A DNA stretch of 64,000 bases, taken from contig NZ_JAFNJU010000007.1 in the NCBI RefSeq assembly GCF_017368455.1, forward strand, positions 124,001 through 188,000, read 5' to 3'. Under the pieces are notes generated by a model. The model ran no database searches and had not been told where the DNA came from. It saw only the letters and a list, made by a program, of their open reading frames with translations. Source of the stretch: Proteiniclasticum aestuarii. Lineage in GTDB: Bacteria > Bacillota > Clostridia > Clostridiales > Clostridiaceae. A program made the position numbers and the translations under genes. Position 1 is the first letter of the stretch, and each line of letters begins with the position of its first letter. Shown here one piece after another: positions 23,369 through 31,913 of the stretch.

Positions 23369-25057
23369 ATGTTTGTAAAAGTAACGAAAAACCGTGAAGG
23401 CACACAATATGTTTCAATTGTGGAAGGCTATCGCGACAAAGACAAGGTGAAACACAGGACCATCAAATCTTTGGGAAAGCTGAAGGATCTGGAAGCCGGA
23501 AATCCGAATTATCTCACGGAACTCAAGGAGGACGTCAAGGCAGGAAAGTATCAACCGGAACCAGAAACCCTTTCACTGACCCTCGATCTGAAGAAAAAGA
23601 TCTCGAACCCACTCCAGAACTATGGCTGGCTGCTGGTAGATGAAATCTACCGAAGCCTGGGAATCGACAATGTTCTCAGTCGCCATCGAAAAGGAACAAA
23701 ATCTAAAATCGACTTCAACGAAGCCTTGCGGCTTCTGACGGCGATGAGAATTCTGGATCCTCAAAGCAAATGGAGAAGTGTGCAGTCGCAAGGCGTACTG
23801 TTCGGCGACTTCAACCTCACCCCAAAAGACGTCTACCGCTCTCTGGATACGTTCAGCCTACTCAGTGAGGAGATTCAGCTGCAGATACACCACTCCGTCA
23901 CCAGCAGTGTCGGACGAACGGGTGCATTAGTGTTCTATGATGTGACGAACTACTATTTTGAGACGGACCTGGATGATGAGCCCCTCGAAATGGACGGGGA
24001 GTCAATCCCCGCATTTCGAAAACGCGGACCCAGCAAGGAAAAGCGTCCCAATCCTATTATCCAGATGGGGCTCTTCATGGACACCAATGGAATTCCTATC
24101 GCCTACCGGTTGTTCCCTGGAAACTGTGTTGACGTTAAAACATATCTCCCTGCTGTAGAGCAGATCAAGAAGCAGTTCGGCATCGAGAGAATCGTTGTCG
24201 TAGCGGATAAGAGGATGAACAGCAAGAACAACATATCAGAGACACTCCAAAAGAACGACGGTTACCTTTTCAGCCAGAAAGTCCGCGGTACCCGCGGTGC
24301 CCCTAAAGATATCCAGGAATTCGCTCTAGACCCTGAAGGCTGGATCGCAAATGAGCAAGAAACCTTCGCAAAAAAGTCTATGATTCGAAAAAGAATTCTA
24401 AACAAGAAAGAGATCACTGAGAAGATACTCGTAACTTGGAATCAGAAGTACGACTTTCGCGAGAAAGTCCGTCGCAAGAAGTCGGTGGAATATGCGGAGA
24501 AACTGACTGCAGGAGAGAGGTTCCGGATGACAATGAAAAAAGGTGGAAAACGGTACTTAGAGGTGGAGAGTTTAGACAAAGAAACTGGAGAAATCAAGAG
24601 GCTCACGCCTCATATCTCCATCGATGAGGACCAGATTGCATTTGACGAGCAGTTTGACGGCATCAGCGTCCTGATTACCAGCGAAACAGAAATGAGTGAT
24701 GAGGAGATGCTGACCAGCTACCGCTCACTGAGCCGTATTGAAGACTGTTTCAAAGTTATGAAGACAACCTTTGATGCCCGTCCAATATATGTCTGGACAC
24801 GACCTCATATTGATGCACACTTTCTGGTATGCTTCATCTCCTTAACAATCATGCGCTTGCTGGAACAGAGACTGAATGGACAATTCAGCCCTGAAAGAAT
24901 TCAGGCGGCACTGCAAAGTGCGCAGTGCCGCCCGATGGAACAAGGATATTGGGAGGTCTTCGGAAACGATGACTTACTGGAAATCAATGAAATCCTTGAG
25001 AAAAAGTGGAACCGCCAATATGTCCCATTGGAAGCTCTGAAAAAATATGGAAAGTAA
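23369..25057 (+). CDS. IS1634-family transposase
   Basis: This 562-residue DDE transposase begins FVKVTKNREGTQYVSIVEG, typical of the IS1634 group of the IS4 superfamily. Candidate catalytic residues are Asp in FYDVTNYYFE (near residue 195), Asp in VVVADKRMNS (near 280) and Glu in SRIEDCFKVMK (near 457), the last with the E-x6-K spacing of IS4-type enzymes. The frame is intact and full length. Upstream are a TATAAT at about 23356 and the duplicated target promoter at 23242-23250. Confidence 0.92.
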   Translation: MFVKVTKNREGTQYVSIVEGYRDKDKVKHRTIKSLGKLKDLEAGNPNYLTELKEDVKAGKYQPEPETLSLTLDLKKKISNPLQNYGWLLVDEIYRSLGIDNVLSRHRKGTKSKIDFNEALRLLTAMRILDPQSKWRSVQSQGVLFGDFNLTPKDVYRSLDTFSLLSEEIQLQIHHSVTSSVGRTGALVFYDVTNYYFETDLDDEPLEMDGESIPAFRKRGPSKEKRPNPIIQMGLFMDTNGIPIAYRLFPGNCVDVKTYLPAVEQIKKQFGIERIVVVADKRMNSKNNISETLQKNDGYLFSQKVRGTRGAPKDIQEFALDPEGWIANEQETFAKKSMIRKRILNKKEITEKILVTWNQKYDFREKVRRKKSVEYAEKLTAGERFRMTMKKGGKRYLEVESLDKETGEIKRLTPHISIDEDQIAFDEQFDGISVLITSETEMSDEEMLTSYRSLSRIEDCFKVMKTTFDARPIYVWTRPHIDAHFLVCFISLTIMRLLEQRLNGQFSPERIQAALQSAQCRPMEQGYWEVFGNDDLLEINEILEKKWNRQYVPLEALKKYGK

Positions 25058-25088
25058 TATGTGTGTACAACAAGAATAAAATGCAATA

Positions 25089-25130
25089 AAACAGCTAGAA
25101 CCCTTGTGTTAAGGTGTTTCTAGCTGTTTA
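25089..25130 (+). terminator. Terminator inside the IS right end
   Basis: AACAGCTAGAA pairs with TTCTAGCTGTT around an 18-nt loop, followed by TATTCTTCTT. It lies 32 bp after the transposase stop and would end its message before the right inverted repeat. Confidence 0.7.
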
Positions 25131-25156
25131 TTCTTCTTACAACTGTCAAAGTCGGG

Positions 25157-25353
25157 AGTGAAACTGACTCGTAGGCAGAAGGAGCCAGATAATATGCACT
25201 TGAAGGCCAAGAGGTTCCGTCGATCAGAAGTCAGGATTTTGCGATAATGAAGAGTGGTTCACCATGATGGTCATTTCAGAAGACGGAGTGCACATACAGC
25301 AGTATTCATCCTGAGCCTTGTTTTTCATTATATTCTTTGACCTATGGTATAAT
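25157..25353. repeat. Right copy of the 197-bp target-site duplication
   Basis: It is identical to 23054-23250 and starts directly after the right inverted repeat of the element. Its end, TGGTATAAT (25345-25353), is an extended -10 element that probably still drives the DUF1232 gene at 25387, so the insertion left that promoter intact. Confidence 0.95.
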
Positions 25354-25386
25354 GATTTCAAAAGGATAGTATGAGGAGCGATGAAT

Positions 25387-25812
25387 ATGGAATTCGATAG
25401 CAAAGAACTGAAGGAACGCAAATATACAGAAGCTTATTCTGAACCCAAGCTTTTCGATAAGATCAAGAAGTTTGCGAAAAAAGCCGGTATCAAGGTGATC
25501 TACCTGGCACTGCTGCTGTTCTATACTTTGCAGCAGCCTGAAACACCCAGGAAGGCGAAATCTGTCATCATCGGAGCCTTAGGATATTTCATATTCCCCA
25601 TGGATCTGATACCGGATTTCATACCCATTGCAGGATTTTCCGATGATCTCACTGCATTAGCCGGAGCGCTCGTCATGGTGGCCATGCATGTCAATGAAGA
25701 CACCAAGAGAAAAGCGAAAGAGAGACTGCGCATCTGGTTCGGGGACTATGATCAGTCAGAACTGGACACCATCGATGAGAAGATGAACAAGGATGAAATA
25801 ATAGAAGAGTAA
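25387..25812 (+). CDS. DUF1232 (YkvA-like) membrane protein
   Basis: This 141-residue protein carries the DUF1232 core AKSVIIGALGYFIFPMDLIPDFIP, given here by its key parts A-L-G-Y-F-I-F-P-M-D-L-I-P-D-F-I-P near residues 62-80, followed by GFSDDLTAL. The D-x-I-P-D-x-I-P motif defines the family, which has one or two membrane helices and no known biochemical role. The ATG at 25387 is preferred over 25381 because GAGGAG (25373-25378) is 8 nt upstream rather than 2. It stands alone between the IS element and a hairpin. Confidence 0.85.
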   Translation: MEFDSKELKERKYTEAYSEPKLFDKIKKFAKKAGIKVIYLALLLFYTLQQPETPRKAKSVIIGALGYFIFPMDLIPDFIPIAGFSDDLTALAGALVMVAMHVNEDTKRKAKERLRIWFGDYDQSELDTIDEKMNKDEIIEE

Positions 25813-25820
25813 ATGAGTAA

Positions 25821-25845
25821 AGGGATTTCTGAAAGCAGAAATCCC
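25821..25845 (+). terminator. Hairpin after the DUF1232 gene
   Basis: AGGGATTTCTG (25821-25831) and its complement (25835-25845) form a tight hairpin with a 3-4 nt loop 8 nt after the stop codon. It lacks a T-run. Confidence 0.65.
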
Positions 25846-25939
25846 TATAACATATGCTAATTATGATATAATTTGGGTGCAATAATTTATAAGATTAAGT
25901 GGGTCTCATAGAACGTGACTTTCAATAAATCAAAATATG

Positions 25940-25972
25940 ATACTCCATCACCATAGTCAGGTGATGGAGTAT
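25940..25972. terminator. Hairpin after the alcohol dehydrogenase gene
   Basis: ATACTCCATCACC (25940-25952) pairs perfectly with its complement (25960-25972) around a 7-nt loop. On the minus strand it is followed by a T-rich stretch, so it probably ends the adh-deoR transcript. Confidence 0.65.
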
Positions 25973-26000
25973 TGAAGTTTCAGAATATAAAATTTACAGC

Positions 26001-27167
26001 TTAAAGTGCTAATTTAAGAATTTCAACGATTCTCTTGTTATCTAATGGAATATAGTGGCCTACTGTTTGAGTATCATTGCTTGTAGCCCTATTAGCCATT
26101 AATTCAAAATGTTCGTCAGCGATTTCCATTTCTCCTAAGGTCGTTTTCAGTCCCAGGGATCTGAAGAAATCTTTTAGCTTATCTGCCAGAGTCAGAGCCA
26201 TTTCGTGTACTGTATAGTTATGATAGTCTATTCCATATAGTCTATTAGCGAGTTGTGCTAACTTTTCGGGTTTTTCGTTTGCCATGTATTTGCACCAGGC
26301 AACAAAAACGACAGCCATCCCTTCTCCATGAGTGATACCATATTGTGCACTGATTTCGTGTTCAATTCGGTGTGAGCCCCAATCGGAAACTCTTCCAGTA
26401 TCGAGAATTCCGTTGTGAGCTATAGAAGCGAGCCATTGTATTTCTGACCTAGCATCGATATTTGTGGGATTTGTCATGAGCCTCTGAGAGTTTAACATTA
26501 CTGCCTTGATTGCACCTTCAATCATATAATCTGTAGTATCAACATGAAGGGTTTCCGTAAAATATCTTTCCAGCAAGTGAGATAAAATGTCTGCGCATCC
26601 ACAAGAGGTCTGGTATTTTGGGAGAGTAAGGGTGAATTTTGGGTTCATGATAGCAAACTTAGGTATAATCATGTCATCTTCAAAACCTAATTTGCTCAAA
26701 CCATTTGAAATGATTGCAGCGTTTGATGTTTCTGAACCGCTGGAAGGAAGGGTCGTGATAACGCCGACTGGGATGCTAGTTTCCGGGATGGAGTTTCCAT
26801 CAAAAAAATCCCAAGGATCTCTTTCATAAGGAATGCCTAACGATACGGCTTTAGCTGTATCAATTGCGCTACCACCACCAACTGCAAGGATAAAATCTAC
26901 GTTATGTTGTTTACCGATATCCACCAGTTCTCTTACGAGTTCTATTTTTGGGTTAGGCACTACGTCAGCGGATTCGTTAAAAGTGATATTCAGTTTTTTA
27001 CAAGCCTGCGTCACTGTATCCCATATACCAAGTTCTTTGATGAAATCACCACTGTATACCAGCAGCAATGAACTTACACGATACTCTTTCAAGAGGTTTT
27101 CTATCTCCTTTTCTGAGTCCTGTCCGAAGATTATTTTTGATGGGTTATTGTACTGGAAATTAATCAT
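26001..27167 (-). CDS. Iron-containing alcohol dehydrogenase (BDH/YugJ-like)
   Basis: This 388-residue protein has the group III alcohol dehydrogenase fold: GGGSAIDTAK near residue 97 binds the nicotinamide cofactor. Metal ligands are expected at Asp and His in C-G-C-A-D-I-L-S-H (about 190-198), His in R-I-E-H-E (about 268) and His in GITHGEG (about 280). The start overlaps the end of the DeoR gene by 8 nt and has GGAGAG upstream. Beside mtnK, mtnA and a class II aldolase it is well placed to reduce the aldehyde (2-methylthioacetaldehyde or acetaldehyde) released by a DHAP shunt. The substrate is inference; the enzyme class is clear. Confidence 0.88.
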   Translation of the reverse strand: MINFQYNNPSKIIFGQDSEKEIENLLKEYRVSSLLLVYSGDFIKELGIWDTVTQACKKLNITFNESADVVPNPKIELVRELVDIGKQHNVDFILAVGGGSAIDTAKAVSLGIPYERDPWDFFDGNSIPETSIPVGVITTLPSSGSETSNAAIISNGLSKLGFEDDMIIPKFAIMNPKFTLTLPKYQTSCGCADILSHLLERYFTETLHVDTTDYMIEGAIKAVMLNSQRLMTNPTNIDARSEIQWLASIAHNGILDTGRVSDWGSHRIEHEISAQYGITHGEGMAVVFVAWCKYMANEKPEKLAQLANRLYGIDYHNYTVHEMALTLADKLKDFFRSLGLKTTLGEMEIADEHFELMANRATSNDTQTVGHYIPLDNKRIVEILKLAL

Positions 27168-27951
27168 TTGAGCTCTCCTTTATGATGTAATCTAATTTAA
27201 TGTTTTTGTTATTTAAAACGTCCAGCCATTCGGCAGAAAGTTTTTTATCTGTAACAATTGTTTCGATGTTGTTTAAGTCCGCGATAACAAATTCTGCTGA
27301 GTCAAAGAATTTGGTGTGGTCTGCAATCAGTATATGCTGTTTGGCCTGGTCGAGCATAGTTTTTCTAACTCGGCTTTCTTTGAAGTTATTATCAAGAAGT
27401 CCTAGTTTCAGATCTATTGCAGGCGAACTTATGAATGCTTTATCTGCGAAGTAGTAGAGAAGAGAGTCTGTTGCCTGGTATCCTACAAACGAGTTTGAAC
27501 GATGTCTGAATTCACCACCAATAACAATAAGTTTAACTTGAGTAGACTGCTTCGTGAACAAGTGTGATATTCTATGTGAGTTTGTGATTATTGTTACTTT
27601 CATGTTTGTATTAAAGATCAATTGAGCTAACTTCAAACAGGTAGTGCTACAATCCAGGATAATTGTGTCAGATTCTTTGATATAATTTTTTAATACAAAA
27701 GAAGAAAGGGCCTCTTTTTCTTTGGAGAAAATTGTCTCTCTGATTTCTACTGGTGCTCCTTTGTCGTCTTTTTCAGGTAAAAATGCACCACCGTGAATTC
27801 TTTTCAGAATCCCGCTACTTTCCAGTTCTTTTAAGTCTCTACGAATAGTCTCCTCGCTGACGGATAACTGAGTGCTTAAATCTGAAATTAGGATGCTTCC
27901 GTATTTATTAAGTTCTCCTATTATAAATTTATGTCTATCTATTTTGAGCAC
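27160..27951 (-). CDS. DeoR/GlpR-family transcriptional regulator
   Basis: This 263-residue protein has a DeoR helix-turn-helix (I-S-D-L-S-T-Q-L-S-V-S-E-E-T-I-R-R-D-L at about 22-40) followed by the family turn ILKRIHGGA, and a sugar-phosphate-sensing domain with D-C-S-T-T near 100, TNS near 122 and IGGEF near 148. The start is a GTG at 27951 with GGAAGG upstream. It is divergent from the NhaC-mtnK-mtnA operon and cotranscribed with the alcohol dehydrogenase. It probably represses both units and responds to a phosphorylated intermediate of the pathway. Confidence 0.88.
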   Translation of the reverse strand: MLKIDRHKFIIGELNKYGSILISDLSTQLSVSEETIRRDLKELESSGILKRIHGGAFLPEKDDKGAPVEIRETIFSKEKEALSSFVLKNYIKESDTIILDCSTTCLKLAQLIFNTNMKVTIITNSHRISHLFTKQSTQVKLIVIGGEFRHRSNSFVGYQATDSLLYYFADKAFISSPAIDLKLGLLDNNFKESRVRKTMLDQAKQHILIADHTKFFDSAEFVIADLNNIETIVTDKKLSAEWLDVLNNKNIKLDYIIKESSND

Positions 27952-27990
27952 GATTATTTACCTTCCAATCAATTTATTATGTAATTAGAG

Positions 27991-28093
27991 TACCACAAAA
28001 AACCACAAATAACAACATAGAGAGAGTGGTTTTTTATAACGATATTTGGTTTATACCTTTACATTTGTTGAAAAACCACAAATTATCACAAAT
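27991..28093. promoter_or_regulatory. Paired decamer repeats, likely DeoR-type operators
   Basis: Two tandem decamer pairs occur: TACCACAAAA-AACCACAAAT (27991-28010) and AACCACAAAT-TATCACAAAT (28074-28093). The second pair ends 6 bp before the -35 of the right-hand promoter; the first lies near the start of the deoR unit. A 10-bp repeat puts both copies on one face of the helix. This suits cooperative binding by the DeoR protein encoded next door. Confidence 0.55.
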
Positions 28094-28099
28094 ATTATG

Positions 28100-28128
28100 T
28101 TGACTTTTATTATAACGTGTTGTATTTT
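28100..28128 (+). promoter_or_regulatory. Promoter of the NhaC-mtnK-mtnA operon
   Basis: TTGACT (28100-28105) and TATTTT (28123-28128) are 17 bp apart. The leader to the ATG at 28213 is about 80 nt and contains an extra AAAGGAGGTG at about 28150 with no long frame behind it. Confidence 0.6.
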
Positions 28129-28212
28129 GTGTATATGGGAACGTTTTACAAAGGAGGTGTGAGTTAGATATTTAAACGTTAACAGGACTACACATATATT
28201 AGGGGGTAAATA

Positions 28213-29547
28213 ATGAAAAGTAAAAATCAAGGTAGCTTCATGGGGCTTATGCCACTGGTAATTTTCTTAATCTTATATTTTTCCATGGGTATCATAACTG
28301 GGGACTTCAATAATATGCCGCTTATGATAGGGATTTTTATTGCTTCTGCAATATCCTTGTTTATCAAGAGCCCAGTAGCTGAAAAAAAGACCTTTGTTGA
28401 AAAGGTTGAAATTTTCACTAAAGGTGGAGGCGAAAGCACATTAATTCTTATGGTAATTATCTATATGCTTGCAGGAGCTTTTTATAAAGTTGCAGGAGCT
28501 ATGCATGCAACTGAAACAGTTACCAATATTGGTATTTCAATACTTCCTGCAAATATGATTCTACCAGGTCTTTTTGTAATCGGATGTGTTCTTAGCTTCT
28601 CAATGGGTACATCAATGGGAACTGTCGCTGCATTAATGCCTATTGCCATAGACATCGCAAGTAAAACTGGCGTAAGCTTGGCTTTAGTAAGTGGTGTAGT
28701 TGTAGGCGGAGCGATGTTCGGAGATAATCTATCATTTATTTCGGATACCACCATTGCGGCGACTACAACACAGGGAATCGCAATGAAAGAAAAATTCAAA
28801 GCGAACTTTCTAATGGTACTTCCTGCTGTGATCATAACTATTGTAGCATTAGCATTCTGGCCAATGGATAAAGCAAATATCATGACACCTGGTGCAATCA
28901 ATTTAGTCAACTTGATTCCTTATGTCTTAATCATCGGCCTTTCACTAGGGGGAATGCATGTTATTCCAGCTATGACAATTTCAGTTCTAAGTGGTGTTGC
29001 AGTAGGTCTGTTCCACGGTGATTTCACCTTTGTTGAATCATTTGGGGTGGTACATGAAGGAATGACTTGGATGCAGGACATGGCTGTAATTGCTGTCTTT
29101 GTTGGTGGACTGGTTGCTATGATGAAGCATTTAGGCGGAATTGATTGGTTACTTGCTAAACTGTCCAAGAACACGAAAACCAAAAAGGGTGCAGAATTCA
29201 GCATGGCTGCACTGGTAAGTCTGGTAGATGTAGCAACAACTAACAATACTATCGCAATTATCGCTGTTGGTCCTATTGCTAAAGATATCTCTGAAGAATA
29301 CGATATCACGCCGCAAAGAACAGCAAGTATCCTTGATTTGTTTTCTTCAGCATTTAATGGTTTAACACCATATGCAGGTCAGCTATTGACCGCTGGCGCA
29401 TTGGCTGGCATCTCACCAGTTTCGATTATGCCCTTTGTTTGGTATTCGATCCTCATGGTGGTATTCGGAGTAATATCTATACTAGTTGGATGGCCATATG
29501 GTACAGCAAAGAAGGTAGAAGAGAAAATTGAAAATAAACTAGCTTAA
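28213..29547 (+). CDS. NhaC-family antiporter/organic-solute transporter
   Basis: This 444-residue protein has about eleven membrane helices and the NhaC-type conserved stretches FSMGTSMGTVAALMPIA near residue 138 and GGAMFGDNLSFISDTTIAA near 175. Family members exchange Na+ for H+ or carry organic anions and small solutes. AGGGGG lies 7 nt before the ATG. As first gene of the mtnK-mtnA operon it may import the pathway's nucleoside or pentose, or balance ions. A 12-bp imperfect hairpin (29563-29595) lies between it and mtnK. Confidence 0.8.
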   Translation: MKSKNQGSFMGLMPLVIFLILYFSMGIITGDFNNMPLMIGIFIASAISLFIKSPVAEKKTFVEKVEIFTKGGGESTLILMVIIYMLAGAFYKVAGAMHATETVTNIGISILPANMILPGLFVIGCVLSFSMGTSMGTVAALMPIAIDIASKTGVSLALVSGVVVGGAMFGDNLSFISDTTIAATTTQGIAMKEKFKANFLMVLPAVIITIVALAFWPMDKANIMTPGAINLVNLIPYVLIIGLSLGGMHVIPAMTISVLSGVAVGLFHGDFTFVESFGVVHEGMTWMQDMAVIAVFVGGLVAMMKHLGGIDWLLAKLSKNTKTKKGAEFSMAALVSLVDVATTNNTIAIIAVGPIAKDISEEYDITPQRTASILDLFSSAFNGLTPYAGQLLTAGALAGISPVSIMPFVWYSILMVVFGVISILVGWPYGTAKKVEEKIENKLA

Positions 29548-29628
29548 TACCAGATATTTAGGAGAAGAGAAATGTAAATTAAGCATTCCTCTTCTCTGAA
29601 AATTTATAGAAAAGATAGGTGCAATACA

Positions 29629-30828
29629 TTGAATAAATATAATAAGCATTTTTTGCTTGATACTCATACTGTTATAGAATATGTCCTGGATCAACTGGAA
29701 TACTTCGGATCTCAAGAGAAAGTTGAAGCAATGGAAATCGGTGATGGGAATATCAACTATGTATTTAAAGTCTGGAATCCGGAAAGTGGAAAATCCATTA
29801 TAATTAAACAGGCGGATACTCTCTTGAGATCATCAGGGAGACCATTGGATATGTATCGAAACAGAATTGAAGCTGAAATTCTGAAAATTCAAGGGGAACT
29901 GTCACCTGAATCAGTTCCCGAGATTTACCATTATGATGAGAAAATGTACATTCTCGCGATGGAGGATATATCGGTTTATAAAAATTTAAGAACAGAAATG
30001 CTAGATGGAAAAACATTCAGTCATTTTTCTGAGAACATAACTACATTTCTTACTGATACGCTGATCCCCACAACTGATTTGTTTATTACTAGGGCAGAGA
30101 AGAAAGAAAATGTGAAGAAATTCATGAATCCAGAGCTTTGCGATATTAGTGAAGATCTGGTGTTTACTGAACCGTATTGGGATTATAAGAAAAGAAATAT
30201 CATTTTGGAAGAAAACATGAACTTTGCTGAAGAGTATTTATATAAAGATAAAATGCTACACCTGGAAGTTGCAAAATTAAGAGACAGATATATGAATTAT
30301 CCTCAAGCACTGATTCATGGAGACTTGCATTCTGGATCGATTTTCGCAAACGAAATTGGAATAAAAGTTATAGATCCGGAGTTTGCCTTTTATGGACCTA
30401 TAGGCTATGACAGTGGTAATGTCATTGGGAATCTCTGCCTATCATGGTTGAATAAAGAGTTTGAAGAGACACCTGACCATGAGTTCATTGAATGGATAAG
30501 AAAGGCTATTTCGGATATTATTCTAAAGCTAGATGAGAAAATCACTTCCAAACTGAATGAATGCAGAGATGATGAATTATATACTAATGAGTTCAAAAAG
30601 TATTATGTGGATAGCATCATTGAAGACACCTATGGTTATGCAGGAACAGAAATTATCAGACGAGTTGTAGGAGATTCAAAAGTTAAGGAAGTTTCAGATG
30701 TGAAAAATCTTTCAATAAGAGTTCCCATGGAAAGAGCTATGATTAAGATTGGAATACATCTCATCAAGAACAGATATGAGAAGATTGATGTTGATGATTT
30801 GCAGAGAATTATTGATTCTGAAAAATAA
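29629..30828 (+). CDS. mtnK: S-methyl-5-thioribose kinase
   Basis: This 399-residue kinase has the MtnK features of the APH-like fold: G-D-G-N-I-N-Y-V-F-K as the nucleotide loop (about 38-47), catalytic LIHGDLHSGSIF (about 225-236) and metal-binding VIDPEFAFYGPIGYD (about 243-257). It phosphorylates 5-methylthioribose, and in some bacteria 5-deoxyribose, at C1. The start is a TTG with AGGTG about 9 nt upstream. It sits 21 nt before mtnA, the next enzyme in the route. The kinase family is clear; the true pentose substrate is not settled. Confidence 0.88.
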   Translation: MNKYNKHFLLDTHTVIEYVLDQLEYFGSQEKVEAMEIGDGNINYVFKVWNPESGKSIIIKQADTLLRSSGRPLDMYRNRIEAEILKIQGELSPESVPEIYHYDEKMYILAMEDISVYKNLRTEMLDGKTFSHFSENITTFLTDTLIPTTDLFITRAEKKENVKKFMNPELCDISEDLVFTEPYWDYKKRNIILEENMNFAEEYLYKDKMLHLEVAKLRDRYMNYPQALIHGDLHSGSIFANEIGIKVIDPEFAFYGPIGYDSGNVIGNLCLSWLNKEFEETPDHEFIEWIRKAISDIILKLDEKITSKLNECRDDELYTNEFKKYYVDSIIEDTYGYAGTEIIRRVVGDSKVKEVSDVKNLSIRVPMERAMIKIGIHLIKNRYEKIDVDDLQRIIDSEK

Positions 30829-30849
30829 GTTAGAAAAGAGGTCCGAGAA

Positions 30850-31902
30850 ATGGATAGATATGATCATGATTTAGCATTTATGCTGCAGTATGAAAATATT
30901 GCGTGGTATGAGAACGGAAAAGTAAGGATTTTAGATAGAAGAATCTATCCTAGAGAAGTGCAGTTTGTGGAATGCAGTTCTTACCTTGAAGTCAAACAAG
31001 CCATTGCAGATATGGTTACTCAAAGTGCTGGACCCTATACAGCTGCAGGTATGGGCATGGCGTTGGCTGCCTACGAAACACGAGGTAAATCATCTGAAGA
31101 ACAAGTTGATTTTATGGAGAACGCTGCCTATGAGATAGCTCATGCAAGACCGACGACTGCGAATCGTATGGGTAAGATAACAGCTGGTTGTTTGCAAGTA
31201 TTTAAAGAAGCTTTGGATGCTGGGAATGACCCGATCGAAGCGGTATTTCTCCATACAGTGGAGTCTTTAAATAGAAGGTATTCCATTATGGAGAAAGTAG
31301 GTGTCAATTTAGCGAAGCGATTTCCGCAAAATGGAAGCATATTGACACAGTGTTTTGGAGAAACCATTATTGGAATGATGCTAAGAGCTGCTCAAAATAA
31401 TAATAATGACATCAAAATATATAATGCGGAAACCAGACCATATCTTCAAGGTGCGAGATTGACATCTACATGCTGCGCACAAATGGGCTTTGACACCACA
31501 GTCTTAACAGACAATATGATAGCCTATGCTATGGAGAATAAGGGCATCGACATGTTCACCTCAGCAGCCGATTCAATTGCTCGAGATGGTCATATTGCAA
31601 ATAAGATTGGAACGTATCAGATAGCGATTTTATCGAAGCATTTTGGTATACCCTACTACGTTACAGGAATTCCTGATGTGGATAAGCTCACAAGAGATGA
31701 CATCAAAATTGAAGAGAGGGACCCTAAACAAGTACTCAGTTGTAATGGATTAAGAAATACCATAGATGAGGTGAAGGCTATCTATCCTTCCTTCGACATC
31801 ACCCCCCCCCATTTGATCACAGGAATTGTCACGGATAAGGGAATATATGTACCTGATTGTATCAATGATTACTTTGAATCAGAGACAAAAGCTTTTTATT
31901 AG
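30850..31902 (+). CDS. mtnA: S-methyl-5-thioribose-1-phosphate isomerase
   Basis: This 350-residue enzyme belongs to the MtnA branch of the eIF2B-alpha-like family. It has T-A-A-G-M-G-M-A near 59, the catalytic Cys in RLTSTCCAQMGF (about 200) and the catalytic Asp in TVLTDNMIA (about 222). It converts the aldose 1-phosphate made by MtnK to the ketose 1-phosphate. Next to an aldolase it would feed a DHAP shunt. A run of nine C at 31802-31810 encodes T-P-P-H near residue 318; it is unusual in this AT-rich gene and slippage there would truncate the protein. Confidence 0.88.
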   Translation: MDRYDHDLAFMLQYENIAWYENGKVRILDRRIYPREVQFVECSSYLEVKQAIADMVTQSAGPYTAAGMGMALAAYETRGKSSEEQVDFMENAAYEIAHARPTTANRMGKITAGCLQVFKEALDAGNDPIEAVFLHTVESLNRRYSIMEKVGVNLAKRFPQNGSILTQCFGETIIGMMLRAAQNNNNDIKIYNAETRPYLQGARLTSTCCAQMGFDTTVLTDNMIAYAMENKGIDMFTSAADSIARDGHIANKIGTYQIAILSKHFGIPYYVTGIPDVDKLTRDDIKIEERDPKQVLSCNGLRNTIDEVKAIYPSFDITPPHLITGIVTDKGIYVPDCINDYFESETKAFY

Positions 31903-31913
31903 GAGGATTAGCA

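Larger units (their letters stand above)
23251..25156 (+). mobile_element. IS1634-family insertion sequence, complete
   Basis: The 1906-bp element is bounded by perfect 17-bp inverted repeats CCCGACTTTGACAGTTG (23251-23267) and its complement (25140-25156). It holds one transposase gene and a hairpin after it (25089-25130). The flanks are a perfect 197-bp direct repeat. Long, variable target duplications are a known trait of IS1634, so family and duplication agree. Perfect identity of the repeats suggests a recent insertion. Confidence 0.93.

Noticed and set aside
23054-25353. A composite transposon or a second DUF960 locus, from the 197-bp direct repeats
   Set aside because: The repeats directly touch the inverted ends of a single IS1634-family element and are explained as its target duplication.
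28137-28152. A cre site in GGGAACGTTTTACA before the NhaC gene
   Set aside because: The spacing around the central CG does not fit the consensus in either direction.
28148-28170. A leader peptide after AAAGGAGGTG in the NhaC leader
   Set aside because: The only nearby start, a GTG, is followed at once by a stop codon.
30850-31902. Translation initiation factor eIF2B-like subunit or ribose-1,5-bisphosphate isomerase
   Set aside because: The Cys and Asp motifs and the neighbouring MtnK gene point to the MtnA branch.
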